NCBI RefSeq assembly: GCF_900635815.1
Contig: NZ_LR134173.1
Coordinates: 1,210,001 to 1,274,000 of the forward strand
DNA: 64,000 bases
DNA from: Legionella cherrii
Lineage (GTDB): Bacteria > Pseudomonadota > Gammaproteobacteria > Legionellales > Legionellaceae
Direction: 5' to 3'
A program made the translations under genes and the position numbers. Shown here in pieces: positions 36,058 through 44,238 of this stretch. The notes below the pieces were generated by a model. The model saw only the letters and a list, made by a program, of their open reading frames with translations. It was not told where the DNA came from and searched no databases. Position 1 is the first letter of the stretch. Each line of letters begins with the position of its first letter.

Positions 36058-36088
36058 TTGACTCTCACGTTACGTGATAGTTTAAAAT
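36058..36088 (+). promoter_or_regulatory. MerR-type operator/promoter with 19-bp spacer
   Basis: TTGACT (36058-36063) and TAAAAT (36083-36088) are separated by 19 bp, the elongated spacing typical of MerR-regulated promoters. Between and overlapping them is a 10+1+10 dyad, ACTCTCACGT (36061-36070), T, ACGTGATAGT (36072-36081), in which 9 of 10 pairs match. This is the expected binding site for the MerR-type domain encoded 22 nt downstream, so autoregulation is likely. Confidence 0.75.
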
Positions 36089-36109
36089 ATGGGTTCAGGA
36101 GCAGATTAA

Positions 36110-37360
36110 ATGAGATATTACCAAATCAAAGAGATTAGCCAATTAACCTCATTAACAGTTAGGTCCTTACAGTATTATGATGAAATTGGCTTATTAAAAC
36201 CTACAAAGCGGTTAGAAAATGGATATCGTCTTTATTCTGAAATGGATTTAATGCGATTGCAGCAGATTACCACACTAAAATTTTTGGGGTTTTCTTTGTC
36301 AACCATTAAAAAAATTATGGAAAATCCCAATTTTGATGTGATGACGTCGATAGGCATACAAGCGCGTGAACTGACTGAAAAAGCAGCTCGAATCAATGAA
36401 GCGGCATCTCTTCTTACTTATATTTCCAGTCAAATGGAAATGAATCAACCTGTGAATTGGAAAAGTACCGCAAAAATAATAGAAATCCTGGAGTTAAATA
36501 CAATGAATGATGAAGTTTTGCAACAATATCAATCTGACGCGGAACAATCTGAATTAGGTAAAAAATCTGCTTACGATGAAACCTATAATCCAAATCGGTT
36601 ATATCCTATTCCCAGGGCAGGAAAACGACAGGAAATTGGAGTGGATCCGACTCGATTACCTTTTTATGGTTTTGATTGCTGGAATCACTACGAAGTTTCC
36701 TGGCTTAATGCCAAAGGCAAACCTATGGTAGGGATTGCTGAATTGTTTTATGAGTGCAGCTCCCCAAATTTAATCGAATCAAAATCTTTAAAACTGTATT
36801 TTAATTCATTTAACAACACGCGGATTCCAAGTGTTAGTGAATTAGAAAATACGATTAAAAAGGATTTACAGGAGCGTGTTGGCGCAGAGGTTTGGGTCAA
36901 AATTCATCATGTGGATTCTTTCGATCAATGTTCCATCCAACAGTCATTAGTGGGTGATTCGCTTGATCAGCTTGATATCGAATGTTCGGTTTATCTGGTT
37001 GAACCCGCATTTCTTTCTGTAGGCAATGAGATCGTTGAAGAAACTTTGTATTCAAATCTCTTAAAATCAAACTGTCTGGTTACCAATCAACCTGATTGGG
37101 GCAGCGTACAAATTGCTTACAAAGGTAAACAAATTAATCGCGAGGGGTTATTAAAATATCTGGTTTCATATCGAAATCATAATGAGTTTCATGAGCAGTG
37201 TATAGAACGAATTTTTGTGGATATTATGAATTATTGCAAACCAGAACAGTTGACGGTATATGGACGGTATACAAGACGGGGTGGTTTGGATATCAATCCC
37301 TATCGTTCTACTGAAAAGACCTCATTTATAGGTAAAAATTTGCGCTTGATTCGTCAGTAA
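36110..37360 (+). CDS. queF: MerR-type regulator fused to NADPH-dependent preQ0 reductase QueF
   Basis: One uninterrupted 416-aa frame. Residues 1-115 are a MerR-family DNA-binding domain: winged HTH (YYQIKEISQLTSLTVRSLQY), the wing motif ENGYRLYSEMDLMRLQQI, and a following dimerisation helix. Residues about 148-416 are a full E. coli-type QueF, which reduces 7-cyano-7-deazaguanine to preQ1 in queuosine synthesis: LPFYGFDCWNHYEVSWLNAKG, ESKSLKLYFNSFN, then Cys322 and Asp329 in NCLVTNQPDWGS, His361-Glu362 in NEFHEQC, and YTRRGGLDINP. Cys322/Asp329/His361/Glu362 match E. coli Cys190/Asp197/His229/Glu230, so the enzyme should be active. ATG at 36110 has AGGAG 8 nt upstream. An internal ATG at 36503 with its own GGAG could make QueF alone (285 aa). 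Confidence 0.93.
   Translation: MRYYQIKEISQLTSLTVRSLQYYDEIGLLKPTKRLENGYRLYSEMDLMRLQQITTLKFLGFSLSTIKKIMENPNFDVMTSIGIQARELTEKAARINEAASLLTYISSQMEMNQPVNWKSTAKIIEILELNTMNDEVLQQYQSDAEQSELGKKSAYDETYNPNRLYPIPRAGKRQEIGVDPTRLPFYGFDCWNHYEVSWLNAKGKPMVGIAELFYECSSPNLIESKSLKLYFNSFNNTRIPSVSELENTIKKDLQERVGAEVWVKIHHVDSFDQCSIQQSLVGDSLDQLDIECSVYLVEPAFLSVGNEIVEETLYSNLLKSNCLVTNQPDWGSVQIAYKGKQINREGLLKYLVSYRNHNEFHEQCIERIFVDIMNYCKPEQLTVYGRYTRRGGLDINPYRSTEKTSFIGKNLRLIRQ
36503..37360 (+). other. Possible internal translation start giving stand-alone QueF
   Basis: Met132 of the fusion (ATG at 36503) has TGGAG (36489-36493) 9 nt upstream. Starting here gives 285 aa, close to the 282 aa of E. coli QueF, and drops the whole MerR-like part. 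This could be the old start of a separate queF, still in use or only a relic. Confidence 0.4.
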
Positions 37361-37380
37361 CTGTAGAGAGAATTAACTTG

Positions 37381-37457
37381 TGTAGCCCCGATTAGACGCA
37401 ATGGTAATCAGGGAGTAAGTCTTCATCTCGTATTACGCTGCGCTAATACGGGCTACA
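37381..37457. repeat. Intergenic palindromic repeat, copy A
   Basis: A 77-bp element bounded by TGTAGCCC (37381-37388) and GGGCTACA (37450-37457), with further internal pairing around GATTAGACGCAATGGTAATC. Similar words recur at 48690-48780 and 53340-53464, indicating a family of small dispersed intergenic repeats. Confidence 0.55.
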
Positions 37458-37506
37458 AGTAAACGTTTACGTTGATGCTATTATCTGTTCGCTTAAGGGC
37501 GGCTAT

Positions 37507-37848
37507 TTAATCTACCAGTTGATGCTGTTCTTGACTCCAGGCAGGACGACAAGAAATAAACAATTGCATGGTGCCTTCCCAATAATATTGGTCACCGGCC
37601 TCAATGATTACGGCATCGCCCGCAGATAATCTATATTCCGTATGATTCACAACGAGTTTCCCTTCTCCTTGGAAGACATACGCTAATTCATTACATGCTA
37701 AATTGACGACGCGTCGTGTTTCAGGGTATCGACCTGATATTTTTGCTATAGCACAATCAAGCATGGGATCATTAAGATGATACTCAGTAACGGTACAGGA
37801 TGCTGCATTACTGTGCTCTGTGGCTTGATGTTTCAAAGAAATTTTCAT
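37507..37848 (-). CDS. Small cupin-fold protein downstream of MFS gene
   Basis: 113 aa with a cupin-like beta-barrel: LACNELAYVFQGEGKLVVNHTEYRLSAGDAVIIEAGDQYYWEG. The usual HxH of motif 1 is absent (CNELAY instead), so metal binding is doubtful and a sensing or binding role is as likely as catalysis. It starts 11 nt after the stop of the MFS gene on the same strand, so the two are probably cotranscribed. Confidence 0.75.
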   Translation of the reverse strand: MKISLKHQATEHSNAASCTVTEYHLNDPMLDCAIAKISGRYPETRRVVNLACNELAYVFQGEGKLVVNHTEYRLSAGDAVIIEAGDQYYWEGTMQLFISCRPAWSQEQHQLVD

Positions 37849-37859
37849 TTATAGCTCCA

Positions 37860-39221
37860 TTATTTGTGATTTCCGTGATAAATGATTTTTTCTGCACTGC
37901 CCTCAAGATAACGCTCTCTATCGACACGCAAATAAATAACCTGCTCCTTTTCTGCGAATGCCACTTCAATTACTCCTTTAGCATTCAATAGTTGACTGAT
38001 AATTTGTTCATTTTTTTGGAGCCAGGGAGATGGTAAAATAAGCGTTGAAAAAGATACGTTTGATTTCATTGGAAGAGAAATAAGTAACCATATAATACCT
38101 ACGATGGCATTAGTAATAAAAATACCCTGGCTGCTATTCCATTGATACAAAATACCTGCCAATGCCCCACCAAGAAACAGTCCTAAAAATTGGCTGGTTG
38201 AATAAATACCCATAGCAGTTCCTTTATTATTAGGATTTGCCTGCTTGGATACTAAAGAGGGCAATGCGGCCTCGAGGATATTAAAAGCAATAAAGTAAAT
38301 GAGTATGAGCGTACAGAGACTCATCCAATTTTGAAAGGTATAGGCCAATAATGATTGAGTCAAAGCCATTATGAATACGGATGAAAGAAAAACGCTTTTC
38401 ATGCGCTTTTTCTTTTCCGCAAGAATAATAAACGGGATCATGAGTATAAATGAAATGATCATAATGGGCAGATAAAAATGCCATTGTTGGGATAAATGGC
38501 CTTGTTCTACTTGCTTTCTTAGGATGAAGGGGATAGCAAAAAATGTGGCGGTAAGAATAAAATGTTGGCAGAAAATGCCAACATTCAGTCGTTGCAGTTG
38601 CATGTTAGAAATAACTTGCTTGAATAAAGCGGGATTTGTTTCACTATCAACGTGAAAACGTTCATTTACAGGTTTGGGGATGACCAAATAAAGCAAGATG
38701 ATCCCTGCTATTGCTAATAGAGTCGTTAAGTTAAAAATACCCGATAGACCAAAATGGTGGGTAAGAGCTGGACTCAAAACCATAGCGAGACTAAAAGAGG
38801 TTCCAATAGTCATACCAATGACTGCCATTGCTTTAGTGCGTTGCTCATCAGGGGTTAAATCGGCAAGTAAGGCGATTAAAACACTACCAATAGCACCCGT
38901 ACCTTGTAAGGCTCTGGCAATTATCATCCCATAAATAGAATTGGTTATGGCACCAAGTAGACTACCCAAAGCAAAAAGGACTAAGCCTATGGCTATTACA
39001 GGTTTTCTTCCAACTTTATCTGAGAGCATACCAAAAGGCATTTGCAGAAGCCCTTGAGCAAGACCATAAATTCCTAGAGCAAACCCTACTAATGTCGGCG
39101 TTGCGCCTTGTAAATTTTCTGCATAAATACTAAATACAGGGATGAGTAAAAACAAACCCATCATGCGGAAAGAAAAAATCGCGGCTATAGGAAATACAGT
39201 TTTAAACCAGGAATGCTTCAT
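37860..39221 (-). CDS. YajR-like MFS transporter with C-terminal domain
   Basis: 453 aa with 12 predicted membrane segments and MFS motif A in loop 2-3 (GMLSDKVGRKP, about residues 62-72) and the motif B region RALQGTGAIGS. The last 65 or so residues (NEQIISQLLNAKGVIEVAFAEKEQVIYLRVDRERYLEG) resemble the ferredoxin-like YAM domain of E. coli YajR, which is of equal length (454 aa). In many gammaproteobacteria such an MFS gene lies beside ssb; here merR-queF and a cupin lie between. The substrate is unknown; drug or metabolite efflux is likely. Confidence 0.88.
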   Translation of the reverse strand: MKHSWFKTVFPIAAIFSFRMMGLFLLIPVFSIYAENLQGATPTLVGFALGIYGLAQGLLQMPFGMLSDKVGRKPVIAIGLVLFALGSLLGAITNSIYGMIIARALQGTGAIGSVLIALLADLTPDEQRTKAMAVIGMTIGTSFSLAMVLSPALTHHFGLSGIFNLTTLLAIAGIILLYLVIPKPVNERFHVDSETNPALFKQVISNMQLQRLNVGIFCQHFILTATFFAIPFILRKQVEQGHLSQQWHFYLPIMIISFILMIPFIILAEKKKRMKSVFLSSVFIMALTQSLLAYTFQNWMSLCTLILIYFIAFNILEAALPSLVSKQANPNNKGTAMGIYSTSQFLGLFLGGALAGILYQWNSSQGIFITNAIVGIIWLLISLPMKSNVSFSTLILPSPWLQKNEQIISQLLNAKGVIEVAFAEKEQVIYLRVDRERYLEGSAEKIIYHGNHK

Positions 39222-39461
39222 TCATTTATATATAATTAGCTTTATCGTGTGCCGATAGTACAAAGTTAGCCTTCTAGAAACAAGATATTTAAAAATTTAA
39301 TACACGAAACATTGCTTTATTGCTCAATACAAATGAAAATGTAGTTTTTTGTAATTGTTGGTCAATTTACGCGCTAAACGGACTATGATTTATGGGCTGT
39401 CACGATGGTATTGCATCAACACTACTTTTTCTAATCAAGTGAAGTTAATGAGGAATATTCC

Positions 39462-40217
39462 ATGAGTTTGGTTTTTGCAGGTAAAGTCGGATTAATTACT
39501 GGCGGGGCACGAGGCATCGGTAAGGCAACTGCATTAAAGTTAGCTCAAGCAGGAAGTGATATAGCCATAGTTTATTACAACAGTTCTGATGAAGCTCAAT
39601 CTTTAGTCGAAGAAATCCAGGCTATGGGGCGCAAAGCGGTTGCTCTGCAGGCGAATGTTGCCGATCATCAATCGGTAAAAGAAATGTTTGCTCAATTCCG
39701 TGCACATTTTGATCGCCTTGATTTTTTAATCAGTAATGCTGCAAGCGGTGTTTTAAAGTCAGCACTTAAGATGTCTACCAAACATTGGCGCTGGTGCCTG
39801 GAAACTAATGCTCTGGCGTTAAATCATTTGGCAACCGAAGCACGTTCATTGATGCCTAAGGGGAGTCGAATTATTGCTTTATCAAGTCTTGGTGCGTCTC
39901 GGGCTATTCCTAATTATGCATTTATTGGGGCATCTAAAGCAGCTCTTGAAGCTTTAGTGCGTTCTTTGAGCCTTGAGTTGGCTGTTGATGGTATTACTGT
40001 GAATACTGTTTCTGCTGGAGTAGTTGATACCGACGCATTGAAGCATTTTCCAAATAGAGAACAGTTGCTTGATGAATATCAGGCGCATTCATTGAGTGAT
40101 AGACCATTGACAACTCAAGATGTAGCCAATGCCATTTATCTCTTATGTTTGCCTGAAGCAGCCATGATTAATGCGCATACTTTATTTGTTGATGCAGGGT
40201 ATAGTCAAGTTGGTTAA
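39462..40217 (+). CDS. fabL: FabL-type enoyl-[acyl-carrier-protein] reductase
   Basis: A 251-aa short-chain dehydrogenase. TGGARGIG (13-20) is the nucleotide-binding loop and NAASG (92-96) follows. The active site is Tyr152-x6-Lys159 within NYAFIGASKAALEAL, the spacing of enoyl-ACP reductases; the neighbourhood SSLG..R...NY....SKAALEAL closely resembles Bacillus subtilis FabL (Tyr151/Lys158) rather than FabI. It would catalyse the last reduction of each elongation round. It lies 87 nt before the acyl carrier gene of the very-long-chain cluster. A different SDR reaction cannot be excluded. Confidence 0.85.
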   Translation: MSLVFAGKVGLITGGARGIGKATALKLAQAGSDIAIVYYNSSDEAQSLVEEIQAMGRKAVALQANVADHQSVKEMFAQFRAHFDRLDFLISNAASGVLKSALKMSTKHWRWCLETNALALNHLATEARSLMPKGSRIIALSSLGASRAIPNYAFIGASKAALEALVRSLSLELAVDGITVNTVSAGVVDTDALKHFPNREQLLDEYQAHSLSDRPLTTQDVANAIYLLCLPEAAMINAHTLFVDAGYSQVG

Positions 40218-40304
40218 TACCTTATCATTCTTAACTTTATGCCTTTAAAAAAATGTATGGTATAATTTTCGGCTTTGTAAATTAGCTATCTCTGAGGAAA
40301 AAAT
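40218..40304 (+). promoter_or_regulatory. Possible promoter before the acyl carrier protein gene
   Basis: TATAAT at 40261-40266 is a perfect -10, but no good -35 is found at 16-18 bp. GAGGAA forms the ribosome site of the next gene. An internal promoter for the acpXL-lpxXL genes is possible. Confidence 0.4.
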
Positions 40305-40718
40305 ATGAATGTAGCAGACGTTTATCCTAAAGTTAGGGAAATTGTTGCTGATGTGCTAGTGATTGATGTAGAAGAAGTATCTCTTAACAGTCGGTTGATA
40401 GCAGATCTAGGCGCAGAATCCATTGATTTTCTTGATTTGGTATTCCAGTTAGAGAAAGAATTCAAAATTAAAATCCCTCGTGGTCAATTAGAAAAAAATG
40501 CACGTGGTGACTTAGCAGAAGATGAATTCGAGAAAGGTGGTATTATTACCGAAAAGGGTTTGAAGGTATTGCAAAATTATTTAAGTGAAGTTCCTGCTGA
40601 GCAATTTAAACCCAATATGAAAGTCAATGAAATACCTATGCTATTTACCATTGAAACATTTTGTAAATTAGTTGTTGCTGCAATCAAAGAACAACAAACT
40701 GCTGGATCTGAAGCTTAA
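40305..40718 (+). CDS. acpXL: Specialised acyl carrier protein (AcpXL-like)
   Basis: 137 aa with an ACP fold. The phosphopantetheine serine is Ser39 in DLGAESIDFLDLVFQLE. It is longer than ordinary ACP (about 78 aa) and than rhizobial AcpXL (about 92 aa): after residue 60 there is an inserted, acidic section (ARGDLAEDEFEKGGIITEKGLKVLQNYL) before the last helix (FTIETFCKLVVAAI). Gene neighbours (dehydratase, two ketosynthase-type proteins, LpxXL-type acyltransferase) point to a carrier for the very long chain that ends on lipid A. Confidence 0.88.
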   Translation: MNVADVYPKVREIVADVLVIDVEEVSLNSRLIADLGAESIDFLDLVFQLEKEFKIKIPRGQLEKNARGDLAEDEFEKGGIITEKGLKVLQNYLSEVPAEQFKPNMKVNEIPMLFTIETFCKLVVAAIKEQQTAGSEA

Positions 40719-40766
40719 TTCGGGTGTTTTTTTTAATTCAAGGTTAATAGGGCTTAATAAATACTG

Positions 40767-41663
40767 ATGAGATTCTTATTCGTTGATCGTATAGTGGAGT
40801 CATCTCCTGGTCAGGTGATCCGGGGAATCAAACATGTTACCCCCAATGATACATGCCTCACAGTTGATGCGCAGGGACGACCCTGTTTTATCCCCTCATT
40901 AATCGGAGAAACCCTAGGGCAATTGGCTGCATGGAATGTGATGGCGCTCCAAGAATTTACCTGCAGACCTGTGGCAGGTATTGTTGCTAAATCTTCCATG
41001 CATCGGCCCGCCTATGTAGGTGAAACTTTATTGCTTGAGTCGTTTATTGAGCACTTAGATAGTTCAGTAATGCAATATCATAGTGAAGCGAGAGTAGGTA
41101 ATGAGCGTGTTTTCAGTATCGAAGGCGCCTTAGGACCTTTACTCCCTATGGATGATTTTATCGATTTAGATGAAGTGAAGCAGCAATATTCCGAAATTAA
41201 TCGACCAGGTGATTGGTTAGCTATCAGTAAGGAGAGCGCACCAATATTGAATGACGATCTGATTATGGATTTGAACTTGCCTGTAGTGTCCATGACGTTT
41301 GACCGAATTCGTTCCAGTCAACCAGGGGTTAGTTTAACCGCAGAAAAACGAATATCCCGAGCGGCCCTTTATTTCGCAGACCACTTTCCCAAAAAACCGG
41401 TATTACCTATGACGGTATTATTGGAATGTAAATTAAATTTGGCGCGCGAATTTATTCGGCGCGCAGGGTATGCAGTAGACTATCAAGTGAGCGAGTGTCG
41501 CAAAATAAAAATGAATGAGTTTGTCTATCCAGGTGATGTTCTTGAATGTTTTGTAACGGTCAAAAAGCAAACAGAAGATGAATTAATTCTTGCTTATCGT
41601 AGCGAGGTTGCAGGTAAACGGGTTTGTGTGGTCGATGTAGTGCTTATTCCCAGAGGTAAATAA
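40767..41663 (+). CDS. Double-hotdog 3-hydroxyacyl-ACP dehydratase (FabZ-like)
   Basis: 298 aa, about twice ordinary FabZ, made of two hotdog halves. The second half has the FabZ-type active site (DHFPKKPVLPMTVLLE, about 207-222) with His and Glu. The first half keeps the matching helix (FIPSLIGETLGQLAAW) but no His, so it looks like one catalytic and one structural half. It fits the dehydratase (FabZXL) step of the neighbouring acpXL pathway. Upstream, TTTTTTTTAATTCAAGG fills the 48-nt gap. Confidence 0.82.
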   Translation: MRFLFVDRIVESSPGQVIRGIKHVTPNDTCLTVDAQGRPCFIPSLIGETLGQLAAWNVMALQEFTCRPVAGIVAKSSMHRPAYVGETLLLESFIEHLDSSVMQYHSEARVGNERVFSIEGALGPLLPMDDFIDLDEVKQQYSEINRPGDWLAISKESAPILNDDLIMDLNLPVVSMTFDRIRSSQPGVSLTAEKRISRAALYFADHFPKKPVLPMTVLLECKLNLAREFIRRAGYAVDYQVSECRKIKMNEFVYPGDVLECFVTVKKQTEDELILAYRSEVAGKRVCVVDVVLIPRGK

Positions 41664-41665
41664 AA

Positions 41666-42964
41666 GTGAAAAAAAGACGAGTTGCGATTACAGGTATGGG
41701 AGCTGTTTCTCCTTTGGGGCTTGACGTTCAGTCTACATGGTCCAATTTATTGGAGGGACGCTCAGGTATTTCTAAAATCAAACAATTTGATGCCAGTGCT
41801 TTTCCAACCTATATTGCGGCTGAGGTGAAGAATTTTTCGCTTGCTCCTAAATTAACTACCAAACGTAGTCGCTTTTCAGTGTATTTTACCCGCTATGCGC
41901 TTGAAGCTGCTCAGCAAGCTTTTGATGACGCTGGGATTTTGCCAACAGCACAAACCGCAGCACAGTGGGGGGTTGTTACCGGCAGTGGGATGATGACTGC
42001 TGAATTTGATTACTTATCTCGATTTCAAGAAATTTGTGCCCCAAATGGTGACGCAGATTGGACGCGTTTGCTGGCGAATACGCAAGAATTTTATAAATTA
42101 TCTGATTTCGGTAAAACAACGCCAAATTCAGGCCTTTCTTTGTTGATCCAACAATTTGGCATCAGAGGTTATGCTTCCTCGGTTCATACAGCTTGTGCAT
42201 CAGGTGGACAAGCACTAGGGTTAGCAATGCAAGTCATCCGTCGGGGTGAAGCTGATTTTATGCTGGCTGGAGGATTTGATTCAATGATTAATCCTTTGGG
42301 ATTATCCAGTTTTTGCTTATTAGGTGCCTTATCTACTTATAACAGCACGCCTGAAACAGCAAGTAGACCTTTTGATGGGACACGTAATGGTTTTGTTTTA
42401 GGAGAAGGGGCTGCTTTTTTAATTCTGGAAGAATGGAATAAGGCAAAAGCGCGAGGCGCTCATATTTACGCAGAACTAGCCGGCGAAGGAAATTCATTAA
42501 GTTCTTATCGAATTACTGATTCGCATCCAAATGGCGATGGGGCAATACAAGCAATAGAGCGTGCTCTTCAGGATGCTGGAGTCCAAGCTTCCGATGTGGA
42601 TTACATTAATGCACATGGTACCTCAACCAAAATGAATGACTTAAGTGAAACGAATGCCATTAAAGCAGTTTTTGGAGAATCTGTCGCAAACTTGCCTGTG
42701 AGTTCGACCAAAAGTCAAACCGGACATTTGATTGCTGCGGCCGGTGCGCTAGAGGCTGTTTTATCAGTTAAATCCATAGAGCAAGCAACGATACCCAAGA
42801 CAGCCAATTTAACTACTCCCGATCCAGAGTGTGATTTGGATTATGTGGTTGATGGACCGCGTGAACGCTCTTTGGGAGTGGTTCTCTCCAATTCATTTGG
42901 ATTTGGTGGCTCCAATAGTTGCTTGTTATTTAAGCATCCTGAATTTGAAGGAGCAGGTATATGA
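41666..42964 (+). CDS. Beta-ketoacyl-ACP synthase II-type (catalytic)
   Basis: 432-aa FabF-family condensing enzyme with the full active site: Cys177 (VHTACASGG), His317 (NAHGTSTKMND) and His354 (KSQTGHLIAAAGA). It begins on a GTG 2 nt after the dehydratase gene and its stop overlaps the start of the next ketosynthase by 4 nt. Likely extends the chain on the AcpXL-like carrier, corresponding to one of the rhizobial FabF1XL/FabF2XL pair. Cotranslation with the next gene suggests a heterodimer. Confidence 0.92.
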   Translation: MKKRRVAITGMGAVSPLGLDVQSTWSNLLEGRSGISKIKQFDASAFPTYIAAEVKNFSLAPKLTTKRSRFSVYFTRYALEAAQQAFDDAGILPTAQTAAQWGVVTGSGMMTAEFDYLSRFQEICAPNGDADWTRLLANTQEFYKLSDFGKTTPNSGLSLLIQQFGIRGYASSVHTACASGGQALGLAMQVIRRGEADFMLAGGFDSMINPLGLSSFCLLGALSTYNSTPETASRPFDGTRNGFVLGEGAAFLILEEWNKAKARGAHIYAELAGEGNSLSSYRITDSHPNGDGAIQAIERALQDAGVQASDVDYINAHGTSTKMNDLSETNAIKAVFGESVANLPVSSTKSQTGHLIAAAGALEAVLSVKSIEQATIPKTANLTTPDPECDLDYVVDGPRERSLGVVLSNSFGFGGSNSCLLFKHPEFEGAGI

Positions 42965-44238
42965 GTCAGAGTAACAGAGTATTTATTACAGGACGAAGTG
43001 CACTAACTGCTTCAGGCGCTACTGCGGATGCAACCTGGGATGCAATTCTCTCGGGTAAAAATGGAATTGCTGAAATAACTCACTGGGATTTATCGCAATG
43101 GCCTCATCGTTTGGGTGGGGAGTTAAAAGAATTTAATCCAGCAAAAATGCTACCCGATCGCAAGTTGATGAAAGTGATTTCACGGCAGGATGTCATGGGA
43201 ATTCATGCTGCAGTACAAGCTATCGAGCACAGTCAAATGATTGCTTATCGTGATGCTCTTGAAGACCCTAATTCATTTAATGAACAAACGGCTGTTTTCG
43301 TGGGTTCACCAGGCAATAAATATTTTCAACAATATGATTTTTTACCTTTGCTCGCAAAAACTCAAAAGGATATGCACCAATTTGCACAACATCTATTTGA
43401 AACAGTTCATCCGATGTGGTTATTACGCATATTGCCTAATAATGTTCTTGCATACACAGGGATAACCTATGAGTTTAAGGGCCCCAATCATAATGTAACA
43501 AACCATGCGGTTGGTGGAACACAAGCTTTATTGGAAGCATATCATGCTATTCGCAGTGGTCAGGCAGAGCGAGCAGTAGTGGTTGCTTATGATATGGCTA
43601 CTGAACCTCAAGCTTTATTTTACTATGAGCAATTAGGGGTATTAAGCAATCAACACTTAAAACCTTTTGATGAGTCGCATGATGGTACGATTATGGCCGA
43701 AGGTGCTGCTGCTTTAGTATTAGAAAGTGAGGCCAGTATGCGTGCGCGCTCAGCCACGTGCTATGGTGAAGTTATGGGGGGATTATCAACCACAGAAGCT
43801 GAAGGGTTGTTTTCTCTAGATACAAGTGGGGAGCAACTTGCTGAGTTGATACGTCGTACTTTAGAATGTGTCCAATTAAATCCTAATGACTTAGGCTTTA
43901 TTGTTGCGCATGGTAATGGGAACAGTAAATCGGATTATAGTGAATCTCAGGCGATACAAAGTGTTTTTGCCGAACAAGAAATTCCTGTAACAGCATTCAA
44001 ATGGTCTATGGGGCATACTATATGTGCTTCTGGTTTGATTGACACAGTAATGGCTACTTATGCACTCTCTTCCAAGTGTGTACCTGGTATAGCGAATTTG
44101 CAAAAGGTTGCACCCAGTTGCCAAGGATTATCCGTAAGTACGGAGCATCAAGCGTTAAAACGCGGTCCTTATGCACTGACGATCAATCGAGGATTTGCCA
44201 GTATGAATGCCTGTTTGGTGATCAAAGCTTGTGACTGA
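42961..44238 (+). CDS. Ketosynthase homologue lacking the active-site cysteine
   Basis: 425 aa with the thiolase fold of FabF. The region aligned with VHTACASGGQAL of the previous protein reads VTNHAVGGTQAL, so the nucleophile cysteine is Ala183; the two histidines remain (VAHGNGNSK and KWSMGHTICASG). Such Cys-less partners act as chain-length factors in type II polyketide synthases. Overlap of 4 nt with the catalytic ketosynthase gene supports a KS-CLF-like heterodimer. Its stop overlaps the GTG of the acyltransferase gene by 8 nt. Confidence 0.9.
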   Translation: MSQSNRVFITGRSALTASGATADATWDAILSGKNGIAEITHWDLSQWPHRLGGELKEFNPAKMLPDRKLMKVISRQDVMGIHAAVQAIEHSQMIAYRDALEDPNSFNEQTAVFVGSPGNKYFQQYDFLPLLAKTQKDMHQFAQHLFETVHPMWLLRILPNNVLAYTGITYEFKGPNHNVTNHAVGGTQALLEAYHAIRSGQAERAVVVAYDMATEPQALFYYEQLGVLSNQHLKPFDESHDGTIMAEGAAALVLESEASMRARSATCYGEVMGGLSTTEAEGLFSLDTSGEQLAELIRRTLECVQLNPNDLGFIVAHGNGNSKSDYSESQAIQSVFAEQEIPVTAFKWSMGHTICASGLIDTVMATYALSSKCVPGIANLQKVAPSCQGLSVSTEHQALKRGPYALTINRGFASMNACLVIKACD

